Assembly: GCA_964400405.1 (NCBI GenBank)
Contig: CAYNUO010000006.1
Coordinates: forward strand, 6,048-70,047
Source of the DNA: CANKJK01 sp964400405
GTDB lineage: Bacteria; Acidobacteriota; Vicinamibacteria; Vicinamibacterales; UBA2999
DNA: 64,000 nt
Direction of reading: 5' to 3'
Below, piece after piece: positions 41,355-50,457 of this stretch (position 1 is the first letter of the stretch; each line of letters opens with the position of its first letter). The notes under the pieces are model-generated. The model did not search any database. It worked only from the letters and a program-made list of their open reading frames with translations, and was not told the origin of the DNA. The position numbers were made by a program, and so were the translations under genes.

Positions 41355-42862
41355 TTCAGGAGTCCCATGCCGCGCAACGCCGCGCGCGGATTGATCAGGC
41401 CGAAGCCGAACTCATCGTCGCGGCCGGGAGCCCCGAGGTCCGTCGCCGTCGCTTCCATCAACGCTTCGATGGCCGCCGGCGACGTGACGCCCTGCTGCAT
41501 GAGCAGCGCGGCGAAGCCGGCGACATGCGGGGCGGCCATGGAACTCCCTTCGTAGAACTCGTAGGCGAACACGTCGAAGCGGGGCGGGCCGAACCGCGAG
41601 ACGAAGAAGCGGTCGACGAAGTCGATGTCGAAGGTCTGCTGCAGGATGCCGCCGGTCGGACCGTCGCGGCCGGTGTCTCCGCCCGGCGCCGCCAGCTCCA
41701 CGTAGGGGCCGGTGCTCGAATAGCCTGCGCGCCGGTTGGTGCGTCCGGTCGCGGCCACGGACACCATCCCCTGAATCTCGCGGGCGAAGTCGGCGAAGGG
41801 GTTGGCCGGATTGCCGATGTCGAATTCGTTGCCGGCCGCGACGACCACGAAGACGCCGCGGCGGACCGCATACTCGATCGCGCTCCTGACGGCGGGCGCA
41901 GGCCACCGCTCGTCGCGTCCCAGGCTGAGGTTCAGGATGTTCGCGCCGTTGTCGACGGCGTAGCGGATGCCGCGCGCGATGACGTCGTCGGTCGCGAAGT
42001 AGGGGCTGTTGAAGATGGCGTCCCAGTCCCCGTCGACCACCTTGACCGGCATCAGCCGCACGTTGAAGGCCATGCCGGCGACGCCGGCGCCGTTGTTCGT
42101 GACCTGGCCGATCGTGCCCGCGATGTGCGTGCCATGGCCATCCATGTCGAGCGGCGTGCTCGTGTCCCAGATGAAGTCGCGCGGCGCCACGAATCGCTCC
42201 GGACCGCCCAGTTCAGGCGCCGCGGCGAACGGGATCGTCACCGGGCCCAGTGCAGGAAAGGGACGCAGCGCGCGCCCGGTGTAGCGGACGGTGGCATCCC
42301 GATACGCCATCCCGGAGTCGAGCACGGCGACGACGATCTGCGAGGACGCGCCGCGGTTGATGTCCCACGCGCGCTCCATGTCGATCGCCCGGAAGTTCCA
42401 CTGTCGCGAGTAGAGCGGGTCGTTCGGAACGAACTGCGGGTGGATCCGGTAGCGCGGCTGTGCCCACTCCACATCCGGCCGTGCGGCAAGCGCCGCCGCG
42501 GTGACTTCCGGGTCCGAACCCGGCGGCAACTGCACGAGCTCGAAGTCCGACCAGGCCGGTCGCGGTGTGCGCGTGCCGCGGACGGCGGACAGCGTGCGGA
42601 GCCGCGTGTCCGTGGGCGCGTCCTCCCGGAAGCGCACGATCACGCTCAGCGCGACCGGGCCCGTATCGGGTGCGTCGGGGCGGGTGACCGCCCGTCCCGT
42701 CCGTCCCGGTCCACGCCGTGCCTCCCACTCGCGGAGGCCGCGATCGATCGCGGGGAGCCCCGGCGTGTCGAAGAACAGCGGCGCCGACGGCTCCTGACCG
42801 GTCAGCATGACCGCGGTGAGGCCGCCAGCAGCGACGGCCGTCAGGGCCCAGCGCGGAAGCAT
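41351..42862 (-). CDS. Exported subtilisin-like serine protease (S8 family)
   Basis: A 503-residue protein with a signal or anchor at 7-22, a pro-domain-like region at about 70-135 (ALSVIVRFREDAPTDT) and a catalytic domain with the full triad: D182 in VVAVLDSGM, H243 in DGHGTHIAGT and S441 in EGSSMAAPHVAG, plus oxyanion N345 in AAGNE. The loop at 410-432 (Phe/Asp-rich) may shape substrate choice. It probably acts in the periplasm or outside. It has a 55-bp spacing from the HD-GYP gene and a 4-bp overlap with the downstream barrel gene, a possible substrate or partner. Confidence 0.94.
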   Translation of the reverse strand: MLPRWALTAVAAGGLTAVMLTGQEPSAPLFFDTPGLPAIDRGLREWEARRGPGRTGRAVTRPDAPDTGPVALSVIVRFREDAPTDTRLRTLSAVRGTRTPRPAWSDFELVQLPPGSDPEVTAAALAARPDVEWAQPRYRIHPQFVPNDPLYSRQWNFRAIDMERAWDINRGASSQIVVAVLDSGMAYRDATVRYTGRALRPFPALGPVTIPFAAAPELGGPERFVAPRDFIWDTSTPLDMDGHGTHIAGTIGQVTNNGAGVAGMAFNVRLMPVKVVDGDWDAIFNSPYFATDDVIARGIRYAVDNGANILNLSLGRDERWPAPAVRSAIEYAVRRGVFVVVAAGNEFDIGNPANPFADFAREIQGMVSVAATGRTNRRAGYSSTGPYVELAAPGGDTGRDGPTGGILQQTFDIDFVDRFFVSRFGPPRFDVFAYEFYEGSSMAAPHVAGFAALLMQQGVTSPAAIEALMEATATDLGAPGRDDEFGFGLINPRAALRGMGLLK

Positions 42863-42917
42863 TGGTGCCCAGTATCCCAGATGCGTGCCAACGGAGGGCG
42901 GCCGTGGACGGGACCGA

Positions 42918-44273
42918 TCATGCCAGGACCGTGAGCGGGTCGATGTCGAGGCTGTCCGGATCGATGGACTCGACCACGGCGCGCGGATGCTCGCCGCGCG
43001 AGTCGCGTTCCCACGTGTTGACGAGCAGGGGCGTTTCCAGCCGTTCACCCCGCGCATCGACGAGGATCTTCACCTGCGGCCGGAACGGGTCGTCCGGATG
43101 TTCCGCGCTGACGACGCCGACTTCGTTCGTGTTCAGCGAGACCAGCGTGCCGACGGGGAAGAGACCGACGAGCGTGACGAACCGGCGCAGCAGGATCTGG
43201 TTGAAGGCTGGGTCGCCCTGCTTGCCCATGATCGCCCGGATGCGGACGCTCGCCATGCCCTCCCGATACGGCCGATTGCTGCGCAGCGCATCGAAGACGT
43301 CGGCGATGCTGACGATCATCGTGCACAGGTTCAGGTCGCGGTGGCCGATGTTTTCCGGATACCCCGAGAGGTCCTGCTTCAGATGGTGCTCGAAGGCGAC
43401 GATCGGCGCCAGCGCGGGCATCTCGGGGGTGCGACGGAGGATGTGCGCGCCGTCCACGACGTGACGCTGCATGATCCGGAACTCCTCGCCTTCGAGCTTG
43501 CCCGGCTTGTTCAGGATCTCGAGCGGCGTGTGGACCTTCCCGATGTCGTGCATCAGCGCCGCGAACCCGAACTCGCGAAGCAGCGGACCCTCGATGCCGA
43601 GCGCGCGCGCCTGCGCCATCGAGAGCGCGGCCACGTTCACCATGTGCGTGAACGTGTAGTTGTCGTACTTCTTCAGGGCCGTCAGCGCCATCAGCGACGT
43701 GCGGTCCTGGTTCACGATGTTCGCGAGGCTGTCGATGATCTGCCGCGCCATGCCCGGGTCCGGTGCGTCGCCGGCCTGCGCCTGCTGCCACAGCGTTTCC
43801 GCCGATGACACGGCCGTGCCGTAGATCCGGCGAGCCGCCTCGATGCCGGCGCTGTCTTCCGCGGCGTCCGGTATCGCGAGACGCCCGACCGTGATGCGGC
43901 GGACGCCGAGCTTCGCCAGCCGTTCATCGACGCTCGTGGCGGCGCCGCGCCGGGCGAGTTCGGCGACCAGCGCCTGGACGTCCTCCGCGGTGGCACCCCG
44001 GTGCACGGTCACCTTGTCGATCTCCCGGTCCCGCAGCGAACGCACGAACCCGACGAGCGACGCGGAGCCCTTGCCGAGCCGACGGTCGTCGACGACGACG
44101 TCGTCACCCAGGCAGCCGATGACCACCTGCGGCTGGACCGAGAGCCACTCCTGACTGAGGGCCGCGAAGGCGGCCACGGCGTTCCGCCGGATGGGGTGGG
44201 AGACGGCGTAGAGATCCGCGGCGCGCACGGCGGCGGCGAGCTGGCGCACGAGGTCGAGCGGGTTTCTCGTCAC
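42918..44273 (-). CDS. HD-GYP phosphodiesterase with novel-looking N-terminal module
   Basis: A 451-residue protein. The HD-GYP domain is at about 195-370, with H242-D243-IGK, H210 and H271 as likely metal ligands, HH296-297 and G304-Y-P306; HDxGK and GYP are both present, so c-di-GMP hydrolysis is plausible. The first 125 residues form a separate module (LVRQLAAAVRAADLYAVSHP) that resembles the N-terminus of the next protein in the operon. A 60-residue tail follows the HD domain. It overlaps the HEAT gene by 4 bp (ATGA-type coupling), implying a joint signalling function. Confidence 0.9.
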   Translation of the reverse strand: MTRNPLDLVRQLAAAVRAADLYAVSHPIRRNAVAAFAALSQEWLSVQPQVVIGCLGDDVVVDDRRLGKGSASLVGFVRSLRDREIDKVTVHRGATAEDVQALVAELARRGAATSVDERLAKLGVRRITVGRLAIPDAAEDSAGIEAARRIYGTAVSSAETLWQQAQAGDAPDPGMARQIIDSLANIVNQDRTSLMALTALKKYDNYTFTHMVNVAALSMAQARALGIEGPLLREFGFAALMHDIGKVHTPLEILNKPGKLEGEEFRIMQRHVVDGAHILRRTPEMPALAPIVAFEHHLKQDLSGYPENIGHRDLNLCTMIVSIADVFDALRSNRPYREGMASVRIRAIMGKQGDPAFNQILLRRFVTLVGLFPVGTLVSLNTNEVGVVSAEHPDDPFRPQVKILVDARGERLETPLLVNTWERDSRGEHPRAVVESIDPDSLDIDPLTVLA

Positions 44274-46465
44274 GGCCGCACCTCGGCGAGCTTGCGGACG
44301 AGACGGTCCGCCTTCGCGGCCTGTGACAGGCCCTCCAGCGCCTCCGGCGTGCCGATCGCCCGGAGCGCGTGAATCGCGCCGGTCTTCAGCGCGCGCTGGC
44401 GTGCGCGGGCAAACCGCTTTCGCCGGACGAGCGTCGCGGCCAGAGCCGGCACGGCCCGGTCGTCCTTCAGGCGCCCGAGTGCCTTCATCAGGGCCAGGAC
44501 CACCGGGTGCGCAGCGCCGAACGGGTCGGCGCCCTCGAGCATGCGGCAGAGGAGCGGGACGGCGCGGCGGTCTCCCGCGCTGACGACGGCATCCAGCATG
44601 GCGGCGCGGTTCTCGTCGGTGGCCTGCTCGAGTGCCTGCTGCAGCGCCTGGCCCGCGGCCGCGTCATCAATCCCGGCCAGCGCGGCGATGGCGGCTCGGG
44701 TGACACGCGTGTCGCCGCGCCGCATCAGGGCCTGTAGCGGGGCGACGGCCGTGGCGTGGTGCGTCCGGCCGAGCAGGACCGCCGCGCTCCACTGTGCCCG
44801 CCAGCCGGCGGCGTCGGCCAGGGCGGCGAGCGGCGCGATGGCCGCCTCGCCGAAGCCGCTGACGATTGCCGCCGCGCGCGTCCACGCGCTTCCGTCGGCA
44901 TCGCCGGAGAGCGCCGGCGCGAGGGCGCTGGCTGAGCGGGGGCCGAGCACGCCGCAGCAGCGGGCGAATGCCTCGGCCGAGCGCTCGTCCAGTTCGCCGA
45001 GCACGGAGGCGGCCGAAGCCAGCGCGGCGGACTGCGCCAGGTCCGTCAGCGAGGCCCGGCAGGCCGCCTGCGTGACGGCGCCCGGCCTGGCGGCGGACGC
45101 GGCCAGCACCGACGCGACCTGACAGGCATCGTCGAACGCGCCGCACATGAGCACGTCTTCCCCGAGCGCGGCCAGGTCGCGGGCAATCTCCACGGCCCGC
45201 TCCGGCGAGTCCTCGATGGTGAGCAGATCCGTCAGCATCTGCACGGAGAGGCGCCGCACGTGGTCCTGGTCGATCGAGTCCATCCACGCCGGCAGCTCGG
45301 CCGGGAGGCTCCGGGCGGCCATCTCCCGGGCGCGGGCGTCAGCTCCGGCGAGCGTGGCCTGGTAGGACTCGGAGACGTACGGCCGTTCGTCGTAGCCGAG
45401 CAGCAGCGCTTCCATCGACGCCCACGCCACGCCGAACTGCCCGCCCTTGCCGAAGTCGGTGTCCGTCAGAAACGACCGCGTCATCGTCAGTACCCGCTGC
45501 CGGCGTTCGACGTCCGGCGCGATGGTGCCGAAGATCTGGGCGAGGCGCGCCGTGGCCCGTCCGTCGCGCGACAGCGCGCTGGCGAGCAGCTGGGCGACCT
45601 GCTGGTCGTCGAAGGCGGCGGCCAGTCTGGCGACGAGCGGCTCGGCGTGCTCCGCGTCGTCGATCTGCATCATCTGCAGCACGACGTGGGGGTTCAGCGT
45701 CGAGGCGGCCGCGGCCACATTCCGCAGGACGGCCGGCACGCGGCCGGGCTCGACCACCTGGACCAGCGACGTCAGATGGCGGAAGACCGCCAGCACCGTG
45801 GCGGCCTGCGTGGTGATGAGCGGGGACCCGTCGGCCGCACACCGGGGCGCCGCCACGTCGCCCGCGAGGAGGCCGATGTCGGCCGAACTGGCGGAGATCT
45901 CCAGCAGCCGCTGCTGCTGTGCTTCATCGAAGAGGCCGTTGCCGGTCGCCATCGCGGCGACGATCGACCGCCAGGCGTCGTCCCGCGGGCCGTCCGCGTT
46001 CGCGCCCTCGCGGTCCTTCAGCAGCGCCGCGTAGTCGATGGCCTCGATGACCACGGCCGGGTGTCCGGCCGCGGCCCACGCCACAGCCGGCCCGCCCCCG
46101 CTGCGGACCTCCTCGGCCGGCCGGCTGAGCAGCGCCAGCAGCTCGTGCAGCGCCGGGAGCGGCGCGGCGTCGAGGAACGCAATCTGCTGCACGTCCCGCG
46201 CATAGAGCAGGCGTGCCGCCTCGACGACGGGCTGCTCGTCGGGCAGCGCCACGCCGGCGACGGCCAGGATCTGCGGTGTGACGGTGAACGCGATGGCGGC
46301 GGTGGGGGCGGCGGGGAGGGCGCCGGCCAGCCGTTCGATGGCCGCGGCACAGGCCGGGTGTTCGGGCGGATAGAGCCCCCAGGTGCGCGCAGCCGCGACC
46401 AGCGCCCGGCTCAGCGTGACCGACTGCCGGACAAGCTCGGGCGCAAGAACCGGGGCTTGAGCCAA
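44270..46465 (-). CDS. HEAT-repeat scaffold protein sharing an N-terminal module with its HD-GYP neighbour
   Basis: A 731-residue protein: an N-terminal module (about 8-120, LVRQSVTLSRALVAAARTWGLYPPEHP), a long alpha-helical middle and, from about 530, HEAT-like repeats (AIAPLAALADAAGWRAQWSAAVLLGR, AVAPLQALMRRGDTRVTRAAIAALAG, AVPLLCRMLEGADP, AVPALAATLVRRKRF). HEAT proteins are docking scaffolds; no catalytic motif appears. The start is uncertain. TTG 46465 fits the beginning of the module and avoids running into the divergent phosphorylase gene. It is first in the eight-gene reverse array. Confidence 0.78.
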   Translation of the reverse strand: MAQAPVLAPELVRQSVTLSRALVAAARTWGLYPPEHPACAAAIERLAGALPAAPTAAIAFTVTPQILAVAGVALPDEQPVVEAARLLYARDVQQIAFLDAAPLPALHELLALLSRPAEEVRSGGGPAVAWAAAGHPAVVIEAIDYAALLKDREGANADGPRDDAWRSIVAAMATGNGLFDEAQQQRLLEISASSADIGLLAGDVAAPRCAADGSPLITTQAATVLAVFRHLTSLVQVVEPGRVPAVLRNVAAAASTLNPHVVLQMMQIDDAEHAEPLVARLAAAFDDQQVAQLLASALSRDGRATARLAQIFGTIAPDVERRQRVLTMTRSFLTDTDFGKGGQFGVAWASMEALLLGYDERPYVSESYQATLAGADARAREMAARSLPAELPAWMDSIDQDHVRRLSVQMLTDLLTIEDSPERAVEIARDLAALGEDVLMCGAFDDACQVASVLAASAARPGAVTQAACRASLTDLAQSAALASAASVLGELDERSAEAFARCCGVLGPRSASALAPALSGDADGSAWTRAAAIVSGFGEAAIAPLAALADAAGWRAQWSAAVLLGRTHHATAVAPLQALMRRGDTRVTRAAIAALAGIDDAAAGQALQQALEQATDENRAAMLDAVVSAGDRRAVPLLCRMLEGADPFGAAHPVVLALMKALGRLKDDRAVPALAATLVRRKRFARARQRALKTGAIHALRAIGTPEALEGLSQAAKADRLVRKLAEVRP

Positions 46466-46474
46466 CGGTGTGAT

Positions 46475-46480
46475 TATACT
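46475..46480 (+). promoter_or_regulatory. Candidate -10 element for the nucleoside-salvage operon
   Basis: TATACT lies 25 bp before the phosphorylase ATG, in the 40-bp divergent gap with the HEAT gene. No good -35 box is seen at 16-18 bp; a TTGAGC is only 12 bp upstream. Confidence 0.3.
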
Positions 46481-46505
46481 GACCGCTCTTGTCGCCCAAG
46501 GCCCC

Positions 46506-47810
46506 ATGCGCGCGGTAGACACCATCATCAGGAAGCGGGACGGCCACGCGCTGACGCGGGCCGAAATCGACGGCTTCGTCGAGGGCCTGGCCAATGGCAC
46601 CTGGCAGGACTATCAGGCATCGGCGCTGCTGATGGCGATCGTACTGAACGGCATGTCGCCCGCCGAGACCGCCGCGCTGACCGGTGCGATGCTCCGCTCA
46701 GGCGAGCGCGTGGACCTCTCGGACGTTCCCGGCGTGAAGGTCGGCAAGCACAGCACCGGTGGCGTGGGCGACAAGGTCTCGATCGCGCTGGCGCCCATCG
46801 TGGCGGCCTGCGGCGTCGTGGTGCCGAAGATGTCCGGCCGGGGCCTCGGTCACACCGGCGGCACGCTCGACAAGCTGGAATCGATTCCGGGTTTCCGGAT
46901 TGGCCTGTCGATCGACGAATTCAAGTCCGTGCTGCGCCGCGTCGGCACCTGCATGATCGGTCAGACCGCCGCGCTCGCGCCGGCCGACAAGACGCTCTAC
47001 GCGCTGCGCGACGTGACGGGCACGGTCGAGAGCCTGCCTCTCATTGCCGCCTCCATCATGAGCAAGAAGCTCGCAGAGGGGTCTTCGGCGCTCGTGCTCG
47101 ACGTCAAGTGCGGTAACGGCGCGTTCATGAAGGACGCCGCCGAGGCCAGGGCCCTCGCCGAGGCGATGTCGGCCATCGGCGGCGCCGCGGGCGTCAGGAC
47201 CGAATGCGTCATCACGGCGATGGAGCAGCCGCTCGGCGAGGCGGTCGGCAACGCCCTCGAGATCAAGGAGTGCCTGGCGCTGCTGACGGGCCGCGGCCCG
47301 GCCGACGCCATGAGCGTCGTGCGCGCCATCTCGAGCCGGATGGTGGCCCTCGGCGGCAAGGCGCCGGACGCCGAGTCCGCGCTGGGCCTCGTCGAGCGGG
47401 CGGTCAGCTCGGGCGCCGCCCTCGACACGTTCCGGCGGATGGTCGAGGCACAGGGCGGCGACCCCCGGATCGTCGACGAACCGGCGCGGCTGCCGTCCGT
47501 GCCGACCGTCCACGTCATGCATGCGAACTCGGACGGTTACATCTCGAGGATGCATGCGCTGTCGATCGGCCGCGCGAGCATCTGCCTCGGTGCCGGCCGC
47601 GACCGCGTCGGCGACGCGGTCGATCATGCTGTGGGCCTGCTGGTGAAAGCGGACCTGGGCGACCGCGTCGAGGCCGGGCAGCCGCTGCTCGAACTCCACC
47701 ATCGCGACGGAAGGGGCCTGACCGATGCGCTCGCGCTGTGCCGCGACGCGTGCGCGATCTCCGAGACACCGGTGACGCGCCCTCCCAAGGTCCTCGACGT
47801 CGTTCAGTAG
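46506..47810 (+). CDS. deoA/pdp: Pyrimidine-nucleoside/thymidine phosphorylase
   Basis: A 434-residue enzyme: helical domain VDTIIRKRDGHALTRAEIDG, phosphate-binding signature VGKHSTGGVGDKVS, active-site MSGRGLGHTGGTLDKLESIPG and the C-terminal domain with GVRTECVITAMEQPLGEAVGN. It splits thymidine, deoxyuridine or uridine with phosphate to base and (deoxy)ribose-1-phosphate. The length (434) fits both DeoA and Pdp, so substrate breadth is open. ATG 46506 is preferred to an in-frame ATG 36 bp upstream, which would overlap the candidate promoter. First gene of a four-gene salvage operon. Confidence 0.94.
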   Translation: MRAVDTIIRKRDGHALTRAEIDGFVEGLANGTWQDYQASALLMAIVLNGMSPAETAALTGAMLRSGERVDLSDVPGVKVGKHSTGGVGDKVSIALAPIVAACGVVVPKMSGRGLGHTGGTLDKLESIPGFRIGLSIDEFKSVLRRVGTCMIGQTAALAPADKTLYALRDVTGTVESLPLIAASIMSKKLAEGSSALVLDVKCGNGAFMKDAAEARALAEAMSAIGGAAGVRTECVITAMEQPLGEAVGNALEIKECLALLTGRGPADAMSVVRAISSRMVALGGKAPDAESALGLVERAVSSGAALDTFRRMVEAQGGDPRIVDEPARLPSVPTVHVMHANSDGYISRMHALSIGRASICLGAGRDRVGDAVDHAVGLLVKADLGDRVEAGQPLLELHHRDGRGLTDALALCRDACAISETPVTRPPKVLDVVQ

Positions 47811-47859
47811 CGCCGCGCCAAACGCTCCAGCCGTTCCTCAACCCCAGAGACCCAGACCC

Positions 47860-49221
47860 ATGTCCACCCCAGACCCGCACACCCCCTCCTCCGGGAGGCA
47901 GACCTGGAGCCGGCGCGATACGATGATCGCCGGCGGCCTGCTGCTGCTCATCGGCACCGCGGCCCTGCTGGCCCTCTCGGGCGTGCCGCGGGCGCAGCCG
48001 ATCGTCGGCCTGGCCCTCATCCTTGGTCTGGCCTACGCCCTCTCATCGGCGCGGTACGCCATCGATTACCGGACGGTTGCGTGGGGACTCGGTCTGCAGC
48101 TGCTGTTCGCCGTGATCGTGCTCAGGACCGAACTGGGCCAGCGGACGTTCCAGACCCTCGGCGGCGTGATCAACCGGATTCTCGACTTCGCCTTCGTCGG
48201 CTCGTCCTTCGTGTTCGGTCCGCTCGGCAGCAAAGAGGTGTGGCCACGCGTGATGACGCAGGTGCTCGGTCCCGAGGGCGCGCAGTACGGCGTCATCTTC
48301 GCATTCCAGGTGCTGCCGACCATCATCTTCATCGCGGCGCTCTTCGCGATGCTGTACTACTTCGGCATCATGCAGATCGTGGTGCGCGTGTTCGCCGTCG
48401 GCATGCGGTGGGTGATGCGTGCCAGCGGTGCCGAGTCGCTCAATGTCGCGGCGAGCATCTTCATGGGGCAGACGGAGGCGCCGCTGACGATCCGTCCGTT
48501 CCTGCCGAAGATGACCGAATCGGAACTGATGACGGTCATGACCTCCGGCATGGCGCACATCTCCGGCGGCATCATGGCGGCCTACATCCTGTTCGGCATC
48601 GAGGCCAAGCACCTGCTGACGGCCGTCATCATGACCGCGCCGGGGACGCTGATGATGGCGAAGATGTTCGTGCCGGAGACGGCCGTACCCGAGACGATGG
48701 GCACGGTGAAGCTCAAGGTCGAGAGGACCGACGTCAACGTGATCGACGCCATCGGCCGCGGGACCGGCGAAGGCCTGCACCTGGCGCTGAACGTCGGCGC
48801 GATGCTGATCTCGTTCCTGGCGCTGATCGCGCTGGTCAACGCCGCGCTCGGACTCGTCGGCGTCAGCATGCAGCAGGTGCTCGGCTGGGTGTTTGCACCG
48901 ATCGCGTGGGCGCTGGGTGTTCCGTGGCGTGACGCCAACACGATCGGGAACCTGCTCGGTACGCGCATGGTGCTCAACGAGTTCGTCGCGTACTCGCAGC
49001 TCGGCCCGCTGAAGGAGATGCTCGACCCGAAGTCCTTTACGATCGCCACGTTTGCGCTGTGCGGCTTCGCGAACTTCAGCTCGATCGGCATTCAGATCGG
49101 CGGCATCGGCGCACTGGTCCCGGAGCGCCGGCACGACCTGGCACGTCTGGGCCTGCGCGCCATGCTCGCCGGCACCTTCGCAAACTTCATCACGGCCACC
49201 ATCGCGGGCATGCTGCTGTGA
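47860..49221 (+). CDS. Concentrative nucleoside transporter (CNT/NupC family)
   Basis: A 453-residue inner-membrane permease with about nine to ten helices plus re-entrant loops. CNT landmarks are MGQTEAPLTIRPFL, MTSGMAHISGGIMAAYILFG and GTRMVLNEFVAYSQL, the last close to the CNT signature G-x-K-x3-NEFVAY. It imports nucleosides with H+ or Na+. It has a 49-bp spacing from the phosphorylase gene and overlaps the next gene by 4 bp (GTGA), matching import followed by phosphorolysis. Confidence 0.93.
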   Translation: MSTPDPHTPSSGRQTWSRRDTMIAGGLLLLIGTAALLALSGVPRAQPIVGLALILGLAYALSSARYAIDYRTVAWGLGLQLLFAVIVLRTELGQRTFQTLGGVINRILDFAFVGSSFVFGPLGSKEVWPRVMTQVLGPEGAQYGVIFAFQVLPTIIFIAALFAMLYYFGIMQIVVRVFAVGMRWVMRASGAESLNVAASIFMGQTEAPLTIRPFLPKMTESELMTVMTSGMAHISGGIMAAYILFGIEAKHLLTAVIMTAPGTLMMAKMFVPETAVPETMGTVKLKVERTDVNVIDAIGRGTGEGLHLALNVGAMLISFLALIALVNAALGLVGVSMQQVLGWVFAPIAWALGVPWRDANTIGNLLGTRMVLNEFVAYSQLGPLKEMLDPKSFTIATFALCGFANFSSIGIQIGGIGALVPERRHDLARLGLRAMLAGTFANFITATIAGMLL

Positions 49222-50060
49222 CGGAAGCGGCGAGCGGAGCGGACGATCGTTTCGAGCGCGTCGAAGCCGCCGCCGCGGCGGTCCGCGCGCGGTGCGGCGC
49301 GCTGCCGCGGACGGCCATCGTACTGGGCTCGGGCCTGGGCGAGTTTGCCGGGACGCTGCAGCACAGTGTCACGATCCCGTACGGCGATCTTCCCGGCTGG
49401 CCGGAGTCGAAGGTCGTGGGACACGCCGGGACGCTGGTCGTGGGCGACGTGGCCGGCCGGCGCATCGCGGTGCTCGCTGGCCGTGCGCATGCGTATGAGG
49501 GGCACGCGATGACCGCCGTGGTCTTCGGCGTTCGTGCGATGGCCAGGCTCGGCGTCCGCGAGCTGATCCTGACGAACGCGGCCGGCGGCATCAACACACG
49601 CTTCGGCGCGGGGGCGTTGATGGTCATCGACGATCACATCAACCTGACGGGCGCCAATCCCCTGGTGGGCGCGAACGACGAGCGCTTCGGCGCGCGCTTT
49701 CCGGACATGTCCGAGGTCTATTCCCGCCGGCTGCGCGGCATCGCCGATGCGGTGGCCGCCGACCGCGGCTTCGTCATCGAGCACGGGATCTACGCCGGCC
49801 TGCTCGGACCGAGCTATGAGACGCCGGCCGAGATCCGCTATCTGCGCGCGATCGGCGCGGATGCCGTCGGCATGTCCACGGTGCCGGAGGCGATTGCGGC
49901 GCGGCACATGGGCGTCGAGGTGCTCGGGATCTCGTGCATCACGAACATGGCCGCGGGTGTGCTCGATCAACCGCTCGTGCACGCCGAGGTGCTCGAAACG
50001 GCTGAGCGTGTAAAGGGCGCCTTCATGGGCCTGCTGGAGGGTATCGTTGGCCGACTCTGA
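49218..50060 (+). CDS. Purine-nucleoside phosphorylase, trimeric PNP family
   Basis: A 280-residue enzyme with TAIVLGSGLGEFAG (phosphate loop), VLAGRAHAYEGHAM, LILTNAAGGIN, YAGLLGPSYETPAEIRYLR and GADAVGMSTVPEAIAARHMG, all typical of the low-molecular-mass PNP family acting on guanosine and inosine. The GTG start lies inside the transporter's stop. The 3' end overlaps cytidine deaminase by 14 bp. It supplies bases and ribose-1-phosphate from imported purine nucleosides. Confidence 0.96.
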   Translation: MTEAASGADDRFERVEAAAAAVRARCGALPRTAIVLGSGLGEFAGTLQHSVTIPYGDLPGWPESKVVGHAGTLVVGDVAGRRIAVLAGRAHAYEGHAMTAVVFGVRAMARLGVRELILTNAAGGINTRFGAGALMVIDDHINLTGANPLVGANDERFGARFPDMSEVYSRRLRGIADAVAADRGFVIEHGIYAGLLGPSYETPAEIRYLRAIGADAVGMSTVPEAIAARHMGVEVLGISCITNMAAGVLDQPLVHAEVLETAERVKGAFMGLLEGIVGRL

Positions 50061-50439
50061 TCTGATCGCCGCCGCACGGGCCGTCCGGCTGAACGCCGAG
50101 GCGCGCTATTCCGGGTTCAAGGTCGGTGCCGCGCTCGAGGCCGAGGATGGCACGATCGTCACCGGCTGCAATGTGGAGAACGCCACGTACGGCTTGACGG
50201 TGTGCGCAGAGCGCGTCGCCGTCTTCAAGGCGATCTCCGAAGGGCATCGCCGCTTCAGGAAGATCGCCGTCGTGGCTGACGCCGAGAAGCCGACGCCGCC
50301 GTGCGGTGCGTGCCGGCAGATTCTGTGGGAGTTCGGCGGGAACCTGGAAGTGATCCTCGCCGATACGAAGCACGAGACCGGCCGCTACCAGCTGCGGGAT
50401 CTGTTCCCGGCGCCGTTCGACGGCGGCAACCTGACGTAG
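50047..50439 (+). CDS. cdd: Cytidine deaminase
   Basis: A 130-residue homotetrameric-type deaminase. The zinc site is built from C-A-E (GLTVCAERVAVFKAI; catalytic Glu) and P-C-G-A-C (PTPPCGACRQILWEFGG). It converts cytidine or deoxycytidine to uridine for the pyrimidine phosphorylase at the operon start. The start is TTG, overlapping PNP by 14 bp. Last gene of the salvage operon; its stop codon lies in a hairpin. Confidence 0.96.
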   Translation: MADSDLIAAARAVRLNAEARYSGFKVGAALEAEDGTIVTGCNVENATYGLTVCAERVAVFKAISEGHRRFRKIAVVADAEKPTPPCGACRQILWEFGGNLEVILADTKHETGRYQLRDLFPAPFDGGNLT

Positions 50440-50457
50440 CTGCAGTCCGGCAGCTAC
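50436..50457. terminator. Bidirectional hairpin containing both convergent stop codons
   Basis: GTAGCTGC (50436..50443), a 6-nt loop, then GCAGCTAC (50450..50457), a perfect 8-bp stem. The forward arm holds the TAG of cdd and the reverse arm holds the TAG of the M48 gene. TTCTTCC follows on the plus strand. Confidence 0.65.
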
